This document shows positions 53,597-61,408 of a DNA stretch of 64,000 bases, in pieces. Under the pieces are notes generated by a model that was not told the origin of the DNA, made no database searches, and was given only the letters and a program-made list of their open reading frames with translations. The position numbers and the translations under genes are program-made. The stretch's first letter is position 1. Each line of letters begins with the position of its first letter. The stretch spans positions 124,001-188,000 of IMG/VR virus record IMGVR_UViG_3300033143_001962. One strand, 5' to 3'. This stretch comes from a virus.

Positions 53597-53896
53597 TTAC
53601 ACTCCATTTTTCAATGTCTCAAAAACTTTAAAATATTCAATATTCTTCTTGTTGTATAGTGTTAGCCCGTGTCCTAAGTTTATTGTATCAATGACACTGT
53701 GCTTAGTCGGTAGCGCCATTAATGGCGATAGTAACATAACAAATGGCGTGATGAAACAAAGCATCATCCAAAGAAATTCTTCGTGTACGTGAATGACCCG
53801 CATATTATGCATTGATGCATTAACTTCTCTAATCCAGAACCAATAACTAGTACTCTCTATGATTTTACTATCCCTAATAGGGAACCAGCTGTTCAC
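53597..53896 (-). CDS. Membrane protein, 99 aa (paralogue of next)
   Basis: WIREVNASMHNM...EEFLWMMLCFITPFVMLLSPLMALPT: one or two TM helices, then a soluble end with KVFETLKN. Aligns with its neighbour. GTG start with AAGGGGA upstream. Confidence 0.6.
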   Translation of the reverse strand: MNSWFPIRDSKIIESTSYWFWIREVNASMHNMRVIHVHEEFLWMMLCFITPFVMLLSPLMALPTKHSVIDTINLGHGLTLYNKKNIEYFKVFETLKNGV

Positions 53897-54222
53897 ATCT
53901 TCCCCTTTAACGTTTGCATGATAGTTAACAATTCTTGATTCTTTTTGCTACGTGTCTGGAAGTTTGGTGCCGCTTTTAACTCTTTTAAAGATTCCTTCTT
54001 AACATAAAATGCCAACCCAGGTGTAGCCAAGTAGAATAAAGGAATGCATAAAATAATTAGAATTACACGTATATCCCAAAAATTTATTTCTTCATTTTCA
54101 TTCCGCCATATATCGCGTACACAATTATTAGCCTCTGCCAGATATTCTCTCATCCAAAATTTATGCGGCATTGATTCCAAAAAGTTGTAATCAACATTAG
54201 TGAACCATTTAATCTCAGCCAT
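53893..54222 (-). CDS. Membrane protein, 109 aa (paralogue of previous)
   Basis: FWMREYLAEANNCV, TM helix VILIILCIPLFYLATPGLAF, then KNQELLTIMQTLKG. Tandem duplication with the gene at 53597. Start at ATG 54222 overlapping the upstream stop. Confidence 0.6.
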   Translation of the reverse strand: MAEIKWFTNVDYNFLESMPHKFWMREYLAEANNCVRDIWRNENEEINFWDIRVILIILCIPLFYLATPGLAFYVKKESLKELKAAPNFQTRSKKNQELLTIMQTLKGKM

Positions 54223-54382
54223 TTCTGTTTTTGTTCCTGCAATTAAAAATAATAATACCAGACACCGCAAGCAAGAACCCACTTGCGCCCATCATAAATG
54301 ATTCACTGTACGCTATTGATATAATGCCTACCGCAATAGCAACGGCTGGATACACTTCATATATCGGTTTTGGTAATCTCAT
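54215..54382 (-). CDS. Membrane protein, 55 aa
   Basis: Two hydrophobic segments (AVAIAVGIISIAYS and GASGFLLAVSGIIIF). GGAGAA ribosome site before ATG 54382. Confidence 0.55.
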   Translation of the reverse strand: MRLPKPIYEVYPAVAIAVGIISIAYSESFMMGASGFLLAVSGIIIFNCRNKNRNG

Positions 54383-54515
54383 TTGGGTTCTCCATTTGTT
54401 TAACAATAGGGAGAGTGTTGCGTACAAACTCCCTAAAGTCTGAATCAGATAACTTTGAGTTATTAACGTTAACCTTAAGCATTAACGCAAAATGTTCTGC
54501 TGGTATTGTTCTCAT
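54357..54515 (-). CDS. Hypothetical protein, 52 aa
   Basis: Small soluble ORF (MRTIPAEHFALMLKVN...FREFVRN) overlapping the next gene by 26 bases. No family. Confidence 0.4.
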   Translation of the reverse strand: MRTIPAEHFALMLKVNVNNSKLSDSDFREFVRNTLPIVKQMENPNEITKTDI

Positions 54516-54521
54516 TATAAT

Positions 54522-54689
54522 TTACCTTCTAACCATGTTCCACCAATAAAAAAGACAAAGAATGTAATACCGAATGTACCACGGCTTTTTGACAGCTTCT
54601 AAGTACATCTTGACTGTTACAAAATAAAACATACTTGCCATACCTAAGTAAAATCCGAATAAGTATGCACCTAACGTTGCTAACTGCAT
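54522..54689 (-). CDS. Membrane protein, 55 aa
   Basis: Hydrophobic start (TLGAYLFGFYLGMASMFYFVTV) and a second aromatic helix near the end (YYILCLFYWW). TAATG overlap with the RNA ligase gene. Confidence 0.55.
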   Translation of the reverse strand: MQLATLGAYLFGFYLGMASMFYFVTVKMYLEAVKKPWYIRYYILCLFYWWNMVRR

Positions 54690-55819
54690 TACGCTTCCTC
54701 CACCTTCTCATCTTTAATACCGTACAACTTCCACCGCTTCTTCATTACTTCTTTGAAGTCGATTGTGTTGCCTGTGTACAGTTGCATAACTAAGCCGAAC
54801 TCAGACTTCTTAAGTTCTTCTTGGCCTAAGATAGCGTATGACTTGCGATCCATTTCCTTGTTACGTTCGTAAAAACGTTCAACTACATCCACTAAGTGGT
54901 TGTACTTAGTTTCAACAAACACTTCCATGTCAGCAATCATCTTAAGTGCAAGAGGATCGTCTACGAACATAGTACGCATGTCATCTGTAGCTTCTTCAAT
55001 TACTGCTTCGTACAAACGACGTGGTGTGTTGATTGAATCCTTAGTGTGGTGCAATGCTAAGTACTTCAATGTCTTTAACTTAACACGTTGACCGTCATTC
55101 ATACGTACAACAAAGCCTTCGATGTTTTCCTTCATGTCTGGAACAGTAGCTAAGAACGCTGCTGTGTCATCCTTAGCTAAGATCTCTGTCCATGCTTCAA
55201 GCACTTTAGGAAAAGTAACTGGGTTAACTTCGTCGTTCTCTAAGTACACGCCACGTTCACGCGAGCGGATACCAAGTACAATTAACGCAGGTTGCATGTA
55301 TCCAAGTACGATACGGTTCTCAGGTGACACCCACTCCATAATAACAGTAAAGCCACGAGAGTCTAACAATGCAAGTTCATGTCTGAATTCAGCTTGCTCA
55401 GGTAAGTGCATGAAAGCCATTGCCGCTACTGCTTGCTCTGAATATAACGCGCCCTTAGTCTTTAGGTGAAGCTTACCTTCGATCATGTAAGTAGTGATTA
55501 AAGACCCATCAGCCTTATTTGCAATTTCAATTACGTCACCTAAGTCTAACCCAATGGTAAATGGGTTTTCATTGTAGTTGAAAAACTTTTCCATTGGCAA
55601 TGAAGACAAAGATAACGGCATGCCTTCTTCAGTGATTTCAAACATATGGCCGCGACATTCTAATGCACTTGGCAATAAGAATTCAGTATAAGAAGACAAA
55701 CGGTAATTAAAGATACGGTACTTAAACTCACCGTTGTAATCATCCTTAAAGAAGAATGCTTCGTTGTTGTCTACAAGAGTCATTAAGTTCTTGTACATGT
55801 CTAATTGATAGTTGTTCAT
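54689..55819 (-). CDS. rnlA: T4 RNA ligase 1-like protein, 376 aa
   Basis: Rnl1 nucleotidyltransferase motifs in order: ECRGHMFE upstream, motif I KADGS with Lys102 for AMP, VIMEWVSPENRIVLGY (motif III region), NIEGFVVRM (motif IV) and RVKLKT (motif V), then the Rnl1-type helical C domain. Length equals T4 Rnl1 (374). It joins RNA ends, typically to repair anticodon-nuclease-cut tRNA. No T4-type Pnkp is seen, but the HAD, cREC and RlaP-like genes may prepare ends. Confidence 0.9.
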   Translation of the reverse strand: MNNYQLDMYKNLMTLVDNNEAFFFKDDYNGEFKYRIFNYRLSSYTEFLLPSALECRGHMFEITEEGMPLSLSSLPMEKFFNYNENPFTIGLDLGDVIEIANKADGSLITTYMIEGKLHLKTKGALYSEQAVAAMAFMHLPEQAEFRHELALLDSRGFTVIMEWVSPENRIVLGYMQPALIVLGIRSRERGVYLENDEVNPVTFPKVLEAWTEILAKDDTAAFLATVPDMKENIEGFVVRMNDGQRVKLKTLKYLALHHTKDSINTPRRLYEAVIEEATDDMRTMFVDDPLALKMIADMEVFVETKYNHLVDVVERFYERNKEMDRKSYAILGQEELKKSEFGLVMQLYTGNTIDFKEVMKKRWKLYGIKDEKVEEA

Positions 55820-56214
55820 TATGCTTCCTCTAATAATTTAAAAGTAACTTCCGAGTCACTTCGCTGACGCCATTTGGCGCAGGTAATTTTGTCGCGTTCT
55901 ACTATCGGCAGTTTAACCCAGTCGTCAATGATATTATAATTGCCCCAACTACCGCGCGGCGCTTCCTCATTGACCCACTTCATCATTGCTTGTATGCTTT
56001 CCCAATGATTGCTAATGTGCGAATGCTGTACTGCACCTATTAGGTCATTGGCGAAACACGATGTATGAAAACTGCCTGGCCGCAAGCCAATTATAAAATA
56101 ATTAAACAACTCACCAGCCCACTCGTCGTGAACTCCCCAACGTTCTATAGTCTCGACAAATCCAACGTACTTTAATTGGTCTATTTTACTATACAATTGT
56201 AAATTCGCCTTCAC
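55819..56214 (-). CDS. Hypothetical protein, 131 aa
   Basis: Unrecognised soluble protein. Overlaps the RNA ligase gene by one base and the previous gene by 26. Confidence 0.6.
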   Translation of the reverse strand: MKANLQLYSKIDQLKYVGFVETIERWGVHDEWAGELFNYFIIGLRPGSFHTSCFANDLIGAVQHSHISNHWESIQAMMKWVNEEAPRGSWGNYNIIDDWVKLPIVERDKITCAKWRQRSDSEVTFKLLEEA

Positions 56215-56965
56215 CTAAATCATCTAATTTAGGGTAACGTAATCCGCCACCCCAGCTTGCTTTTACGCCTTCGCTGCCTACTACAGCAAACGTCACCTGC
56301 TTCTCCATATTAGGAAAATCACTTTGGAATAACGATACACTGTAACTAGAGTTTTGTTTACCGCCGCCGCCGCTGCCTGTGCAAATTCCACTCAGTGCCA
56401 TTCTGTCACCAAACGACCCAACCATATCACTAACTGATGGTGCTTCGATAATATTTTCCTTTTCACCGGGCTTCTGGATAACAATGTGGCAATCTTCCAC
56501 ACTGTAGGACATTGCAATCTTACCATGCCAGCCGGGGTAGTGCCGCTTACTTTTATCTTCTTCGTTATCGCCACACCAATTAGTGTAACCATCTCGCGGG
56601 CAATTATGACTATTACTAACTTCGGCATGCCAAGATGTATCAATGGATAATGATTTTATTTCTGGGAAATAAATGTCGTAGCCATTATCCATTGCGTTGT
56701 GCATATCATCACAGTGCCAGTGATCGTTAAAAATGCCTTGTATCATAAATTCACGCTTGTGTTTAATAATGTAATCAACAAGCTCTTGGACACTGCTAAC
56801 ATTCTGCGCGCCGGCGATAACAACACTAACACTATCACGTACCGCTTGCCATTTACGTGCCGCAACCCGTTCACGACTTAAACGTCTAAGATGATTTTTG
56901 TACTTTGCCTCAACCTCAAACAGTTCGCTAGTGTGCGGGCATTTCCATGCAGTAACTTTAGGCAT
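56189..56965 (-). CDS. Hypothetical protein, 258 aa
   Basis: Contains CPHTSELFEVEAKYKNHLRRLSRE (finger-like start), Cys- and His-rich middle (HCDDMHNAMDNGYD; SHNCPRDGYTNWC) and a GSGGGG segment. No family recognised. Confidence 0.6.
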   Translation of the reverse strand: MPKVTAWKCPHTSELFEVEAKYKNHLRRLSRERVAARKWQAVRDSVSVVIAGAQNVSSVQELVDYIIKHKREFMIQGIFNDHWHCDDMHNAMDNGYDIYFPEIKSLSIDTSWHAEVSNSHNCPRDGYTNWCGDNEEDKSKRHYPGWHGKIAMSYSVEDCHIVIQKPGEKENIIEAPSVSDMVGSFGDRMALSGICTGSGGGGKQNSSYSVSLFQSDFPNMEKQVTFAVVGSEGVKASWGGGLRYPKLDDLGEGEFTIV

Positions 56966-57263
56966 TTTCTAATTCCACCATTTGTTTAATAATATCGTCG
57001 TACGCTTCTGGAGAGTTAATATATCCGTTAGTCTTTATATTAACATATCCTAAGAATTTAACCGAGTCAATTGGCAAAGTTACCCCGCCTCTGTCGCCAC
57101 CTGTAACGCTCCAAAATGAATTGCGATCATCTGTGCCGTACAGTCTAGTACCTTTCTTGTAGGTAACCATTCCACTTAAGCGATCAACATCTTTAGTCAT
57201 AACAAATGCAGGACGCATTACTGGCATCTTCATCCAAGCTGTTATAAAGTCTTTACGTTTCAT
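56958..57263 (-). CDS. Hypothetical protein, 101 aa
   Basis: Unrecognised beta-rich protein (FVMTKDVDRLSGMVTYKKGTRLYG). Overlaps both neighbours. Confidence 0.55.
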   Translation of the reverse strand: MKRKDFITAWMKMPVMRPAFVMTKDVDRLSGMVTYKKGTRLYGTDDRNSFWSVTGGDRGGVTLPIDSVKFLGYVNIKTNGYINSPEAYDDIIKQMVELENA

Positions 57264-57541
57264 ACTTCAACTCCTGCGTGGTCAGCAAATACTAAGTTAA
57301 TGTGATTCCAAGTATAATCATCATCATTATGATTTTCAATAGTAACGTAAAGCACAACATAAGGCTCACCGTTAAAATGACGTAAGCCAAAGTGAGCAGT
57401 TTCAACCCCTGCGACTAAACGTAAGTCTGCAAGTAACCGTTCCTTTTTAGCACTGTACCCGACATCAGCATATAATGGTTTGAGATCTGTATCAACTGCA
57501 TACATTGTACCAATAGCTGCTTTAGATTCCATATCAATCAT
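57260..57541 (-). CDS. Hypothetical protein, 93 aa
   Basis: Alpha/beta protein (AHFGLRHFNGEPYVVLYVTIENHND). ATGA overlap with the next gene. Unrecognised. Confidence 0.55.
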   Translation of the reverse strand: MIDMESKAAIGTMYAVDTDLKPLYADVGYSAKKERLLADLRLVAGVETAHFGLRHFNGEPYVVLYVTIENHNDDDYTWNHINLVFADHAGVEV

Positions 57542-57813
57542 TACTTGTTCTCCTGCCAGAATAGTTCTTCTTTAAGTTTTTCAATTTCTGCATCTTTACT
57601 ACGTAGTTCTGAGTTTGTTGCTAGTTGTGTTACACCTGTTCTCCAACCTGCTAATCGTTCAGCGTCGGCAGTTACTTGATCTGTTAATGTAGAAATTGTT
57701 CTTTCTAAACGAGCAACAACATTCATATAATTGTCACGTACATGCGATGATGTTGTAACAGACAAGTCATACGATTGGCGCTCGATACCTTTTAGTTTAT
57801 CACGTAAGCTCAT
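57541..57813 (-). CDS. Coiled-coil protein, 90 aa
   Basis: Heptad-like helix over most of its length, ending AEIEKLKEELFWQENK. Coupled to its neighbours. Confidence 0.55.
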   Translation of the reverse strand: MSLRDKLKGIERQSYDLSVTTSSHVRDNYMNVVARLERTISTLTDQVTADAERLAGWRTGVTQLATNSELRSKDAEIEKLKEELFWQENK

Positions 57814-58022
57814 AAGTACTCCTTATTGCCAACACGTTTAAATTCTTCAATTAAGTCATCTACATCTTCTGTAGTAATTCTTTCAAGCAAAGGGATAGTT
57901 CGCTGTATGTGCATCAATGCACCTTGGAACATAATCCACCCTTCAAAATCTGTGTCCGGAGTAGCTTTTTTGTTAGCTTCTAAAATAGCTTCAAGCTTCT
58001 TAGGCATTTCATTATGGTCCAT
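57810..58022 (-). CDS. Hypothetical protein, 70 aa
   Basis: Helical, acidic end (TTEDVDDLIEEFKRVG). ATGA overlap with the next gene and TAATG with the previous. Confidence 0.55.
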   Translation of the reverse strand: MDHNEMPKKLEAILEANKKATPDTDFEGWIMFQGALMHIQRTIPLLERITTEDVDDLIEEFKRVGNKEYL

Positions 58023-58234
58023 TAGTCTTCCTCAACTATTAATTCATCTCTTGTGAACCAATCAGTTACGTCACCCATGTAAGGCATGTTTAAATTAGTC
58101 ACCCACCATTTCTTAGACTTCGGATCATATCCACGTACAACACCTTTTTCATTTTCCGGGATTCCGATGTACTGTTTGATTGTAACTTCTTTACCAATCA
58201 ATTCCTTTTCTGGAAAGTCTTTTAAATTTTGCAT
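58022..58234 (-). CDS. Hypothetical protein, SH3-like, 70 aa
   Basis: LIGKEVTIKQYIGIPENEKGVVRGYDPKSKKWWV looks like a small SH3/KOW-type barrel. Start set at ATG 58234 with GGAGAG upstream; it begins right after the SprT-like gene. Confidence 0.55.
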   Translation of the reverse strand: MQNLKDFPEKELIGKEVTIKQYIGIPENEKGVVRGYDPKSKKWWVTNLNMPYMGDVTDWFTRDELIVEED

Positions 58235-58235
58235 A

Positions 58236-59027
58236 TTACTCTCCTGCACGTTTTTTGCAATTCTGGTAGTAACCTGCTGCTGCCTTGCGATCAACTTGCA
58301 TAGCATCTGCTAATACAGTTATCATCTCTTGGCGTGTAATTTCTTTGTTCTTACCTTTTGCTGCGGTGTATGCTAAGACAGCCTGTGCAATTTTAGTACC
58401 TGGCTTAACTGTTTTAGGAGCCTTAGCTTTCTTTTCAGCAGCCGCTTCTTTAATGAAACCTGGCACTTTGCGATTATGTGCTTCTTTGTATGTCATGCTA
58501 CCTAATGATTCTTTAAGTACTAATCTGTTACCACGGTGTAATTGATAATTATGTGTGCCACGTACTTGACGGTTATGACGTACTGCACTTAAAATAACTT
58601 CTTTGTCGCAACATGGGCAAACATATATAAATTTCTTAAGTGGTGATTTGAATTGCTTAACTTTGCTTACGTCCATATCATGACAGCGATCTGGTTCAAC
58701 ACCAAGTGCTCGCATAACACGCTTCCAGTTGCCACCATGCGCACCATTAACGCCATTGCCGCGTGTCGAACCATATACATGAGTTTTAATAATATGAGCA
58801 ACTTCATGTGGGATAATTTGGTTAATGTACTCGTCCCAGTTATCAACCATTAAACCTGGATTAAAGTTTAACTCCATTTTGCTGTAGTTAGCAGTACCAC
58901 CAACTGTGCCACGCTTAGTAAAAATAGTATTTGGAACAGTACAATCAGTACCAAAATGAGCGTTGCCCATATCAATCATCTCATCTACTTTTTTGTATAC
59001 TTCTAAACGTTTTTCTACTGTTAACAT
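58236..59027 (-). CDS. SprT-like zinc metalloprotease-type protein, 263 aa
   Basis: IIPHEVAHIIKTH has the HExxH zinc motif, HGGNWKRVMRALG follows as in SprT, then a zinc ribbon (CPCC ... H). The Lys/Ala-rich C-terminal region ends in a helical domain. SprT/Spartan proteins remove DNA-protein crosslinks. Start at ATG 59027 after GGGGC; the longer frame runs into the promoter. Confidence 0.8.
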   Translation of the reverse strand: MLTVEKRLEVYKKVDEMIDMGNAHFGTDCTVPNTIFTKRGTVGGTANYSKMELNFNPGLMVDNWDEYINQIIPHEVAHIIKTHVYGSTRGNGVNGAHGGNWKRVMRALGVEPDRCHDMDVSKVKQFKSPLKKFIYVCPCCDKEVILSAVRHNRQVRGTHNYQLHRGNRLVLKESLGSMTYKEAHNRKVPGFIKEAAAEKKAKAPKTVKPGTKIAQAVLAYTAAKGKNKEITRQEMITVLADAMQVDRKAAAGYYQNCKKRAGE

Positions 59028-59070
59028 ATTGTAAGCCCCTGCTTTTGTTTGTTTCCTAACTGTTAAAGCT

Positions 59071-59099
59071 ATTATATGAGTTTTGGACAGAAAGGTCAA
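59071..59099 (-). promoter_or_regulatory. Sigma70-type promoter P14
   Basis: TTGACC, 17 bases, TATAAT. The near-palindrome at 59126-59140 lies 26 bases upstream, as at P12. Reads the SprT-like operon. Confidence 0.75.
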
Positions 59100-59125
59100 C
59101 CTTTTAAGGAAGAAATGGAGCCATG

Positions 59126-59140
59126 TAAATCAATGACTTA
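59126..59140. repeat. Near-palindrome TAAATCAATGACTTA, copy 3
   Basis: Identical core, 26 bases upstream of promoter P14. Confidence 0.7.
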
Positions 59141-59277
59141 GTAGAAAGTTTCGAAACTTTTTAATTACATACAATATACTAGTCATAATAGACTTACAGC
59201 ACCAAATTTTTGTAAGTACTTGTTTTGTATAGGATTCTTATTTTGAAGGGGTAGGTTAATAGCTGTATAACGTTATA

Positions 59278-59292
59278 TAAATCAATGACTTA
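59278..59292. repeat. Near-palindrome TAAATCAATGACTTA, copy 4
   Basis: Identical core, just after the 3' end of the gene at 59295 and 137 bases from copy 3. The DNA between (59141-59277) shows no gene. Confidence 0.7.
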
Positions 59293-59294
59293 CG

Positions 59295-59999
59295 TTATAC
59301 AAATGTAATAACCCCATTAATCTGCTTTAGTCTCTGTCGGATCGGAAGTGCATTAATGTCGTTTAAATGGTCCATTAGTGCATAATACGAGAAATTAGCA
59401 ATGTCGTACTTTAACCAAAACAAATTAAAGTTTTCAGCACTTTGCAGATGCCACGGCCATTTGTCTTTTGGAAAATGAGCTAATACTATATCACCGTAAT
59501 ACGAAGATTGTGTAACATGTTTGTGATAACTAATAGATAACGGAATCATACATGCGAACTCGACTATATCTGCGGTGTACATATATTTTCTAAATAATTC
59601 ACTAGGTGATGTGTTACTGCCAATTTTATCTATACTAATACCACACCCGGATCTGCCAACTGGCTTCTGCTTTCGTATGTGATCAAAATCAAGTTGGAAT
59701 CGTAATTTCATTGCACCTTCAAGTAAGCACATGTATTCCTTCTGTCCTGGTTCGTCGGTCATTAAACATTTTAAGTCTGCAGTTGAATCTCCAAACCACA
59801 TTTCTGCTAGTAATTTCTGATTAATATTTTTATAATGTGCTTTCGCAATCTCGCCTTTTGATTGTTTAGTTGCTATAAATTTCGGCATTGTTTTTACTTT
59901 GTATTCAGTAGCAACAACCTTAGGTGCTGCTGTTGACACTTCGAATAATCCGCCAAAGTGTATTGAGCTTGTATAATGTTTATCTTTATGTGAGGTCAT
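59295..59999 (-). CDS. Hypothetical protein, 234 aa
   Basis: Unrecognised. A central segment HIRKQKPVGRSGCGISIDKIGS is followed by a helical half with many aromatic residues. Behind a possible promoter at 60032-60060. Confidence 0.65.
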   Translation of the reverse strand: MTSHKDKHYTSSIHFGGLFEVSTAAPKVVATEYKVKTMPKFIATKQSKGEIAKAHYKNINQKLLAEMWFGDSTADLKCLMTDEPGQKEYMCLLEGAMKLRFQLDFDHIRKQKPVGRSGCGISIDKIGSNTSPSELFRKYMYTADIVEFACMIPLSISYHKHVTQSSYYGDIVLAHFPKDKWPWHLQSAENFNLFWLKYDIANFSYYALMDHLNDINALPIRQRLKQINGVITFV

Positions 60000-60031
60000 C
60001 GCCGTCTCATTGACTAGTAAAAGTTAAGTTA

Positions 60032-60060
60032 ATTATAACTAGCCTGACTGATAATTGCAA
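60032..60060 (-). promoter_or_regulatory. Possible sigma70-type promoter
   Basis: TTGCAA, 17 bases, TATAAT, 33 bases before the ATG at 59999. Weaker -35 box than the others. Confidence 0.5.
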
Positions 60061-60069
60061 CCTTTTTGA

Positions 60070-60408
60070 TTACTGATTAATAAGCTCTAAATACCTATCA
60101 AAGCTGGGGTACATTTTCACCATCGTTGCTAACTGCGGGCTGAATAGTACTATGCCCTCACGATCAACGTAGAAGGGCGTGTCTAACTTAGCTAGTTGCT
60201 TAAGCATGTTGCCTGTGTTGAGGAAGTCGAATTCGAAACTATAAGGTGTGACTACTTTTTGTACAAATGTGAGACCAGGTTTAGTTAAGCGTAAGTTCTC
60301 ACAGTAATTGTAATCAGGCCACCACCAAAATTTTACAGCATTAGTAAGCTTCATGTCAAGCTCTAAGTCTTCAATAACTTGTTCGGTTATCTCTTCCTTG
60401 CGGCTCAC
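60070..60408 (-). CDS. Hypothetical protein, 112 aa
   Basis: Unrecognised alpha/beta protein (GLTFVQKVVTPYSFEFDFLNTGNML). Overlaps the upstream gene by four bases. Confidence 0.6.
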   Translation of the reverse strand: MSRKEEITEQVIEDLELDMKLTNAVKFWWWPDYNYCENLRLTKPGLTFVQKVVTPYSFEFDFLNTGNMLKQLAKLDTPFYVDREGIVLFSPQLATMVKMYPSFDRYLELINQ

Positions 60409-60692
60409 GGGTAGACAGCTTCACCTGCATTTAAAAACATTACAGTGAACTCAGATGAGTTGAATTGTTTATTTAATTTTTTCGCCAAGTTGATTGCATG
60501 ACCGGGATTTGAGAAGCTTACCTTTTTATACTTAGGTCCAGGATACGCGACTAACATGTTCTGTGTTTTTAAGTTGATTGGATCGCCTTGGAAAAACACT
60601 GCCCATATTCCGTCGCTCTTTAAAACTTGTTCAGTCTTATATGTATCCTTGTTAGTTATTTCAGCTAGAATTACTGGCTTTGGTCTTGACAC
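60405..60692 (-). CDS. Hypothetical protein, 95 aa
   Basis: GTG start with AAAGGAG upstream. NPGHAINLAKKLNKQF suggests a helix before a final strand. GATAAATA at 60722-60729 is a candidate late promoter. Unrecognised. Confidence 0.6.
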   Translation of the reverse strand: MSRPKPVILAEITNKDTYKTEQVLKSDGIWAVFFQGDPINLKTQNMLVAYPGPKYKKVSFSNPGHAINLAKKLNKQFNSSEFTVMFLNAGEAVYP

Positions 60693-60721
60693 GGTGTACT
60701 CCTTTAATAATGTACATACAT

Positions 60722-60729
60722 TATTTATC
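60722..60729 (-). promoter_or_regulatory. Late promoter octamer GATAAATA
   Basis: About 30 bases upstream of the gene at 60692, with an AAGGAG in the leader. Confidence 0.45.
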
Positions 60730-60743
60730 TTAAAGTACCTACT

Positions 60744-60944
60744 TTACCATTTACCGCCTGTAATCTCAACCTTTTCTACTTCGTTTGTTTCTTGCTTAGG
60801 TTGTTGTAACTGTTGTAACGCAAGTAACAGTTTAGTAATGTCAGCATGTAATCCTTTAGCATCCTGTATTGACATAGGCACCTGCTTTAAGTTCTTAGCT
60901 TCGGCAGATGCTATCTTATCAATGAAGCGATTAATGTGTATCAA
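60744..60944 (-). CDS. Hypothetical protein, 66 aa
   Basis: Helical, Gln-rich (LLLALQQLQQPKQE). TTG start overlapping the upstream gene's stop; an internal ATG is an alternative. Confidence 0.45.
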   Translation of the reverse strand: MIHINRFIDKIASAEAKNLKQVPMSIQDAKGLHADITKLLLALQQLQQPKQETNEVEKVEITGGKW

Positions 60945-61408
60945 CTAAAGATCCTACTGAAGTTGTTAAGTCCTGGGGTAACCTTAAACGGACCTTCGTA
61001 CTCGTTACGTTGTAATGTAATAAGCTTAGGGCAATTCTGCACGATCCAAGTACCTTTAATATTCAGCTTGTAGAACCCTGCTGCAAACCAACTCTTGCTA
61101 TCTTCTGTTTCTGTGTACAATGGTAATCCACTTTCAACATTCCACACACCGTTGTATGCTTTGTCAGTTGTTGGATAGCCGTACACATCCATTGTTGGTC
61201 CTGTCTTAATCTTAGGCAGTTCCATGAACTCAAATAATGATGACTTCTTCAATGCTGCTAAGTTATTAAACTCGCCAACATTCTTGCCATTGATTCTAAC
61301 TTTGTAACTAGTACCGTTAGTGTGTACTTGTCCTACTTTTTTATTATGTTTGTTATGTAAGATCCAGTACTTGTCCTTTACTACTGTTTTCGCTCTAATT
61401 TTTTCCAT
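60941..61408 (-). CDS. Hypothetical protein, 155 aa
   Basis: Beta-rich start (WILHNKHNKKVGQVHTNGTSYKV). It overlaps the exonuclease gene end by 28 bases. No family recognised. Confidence 0.6.
   Translation of the reverse strand: MEKIRAKTVVKDKYWILHNKHNKKVGQVHTNGTSYKVRINGKNVGEFNNLAALKKSSLFEFMELPKIKTGPTMDVYGYPTTDKAYNGVWNVESGLPLYTETEDSKSWFAAGFYKLNIKGTWIVQNCPKLITLQRNEYEGPFKVTPGLNNFSRIFS

Noticed and set aside
54529-54711. A 60-residue ORF on the minus strand
   Set aside because: It is an out-of-frame shadow of the coupled membrane protein at 54522-54689.
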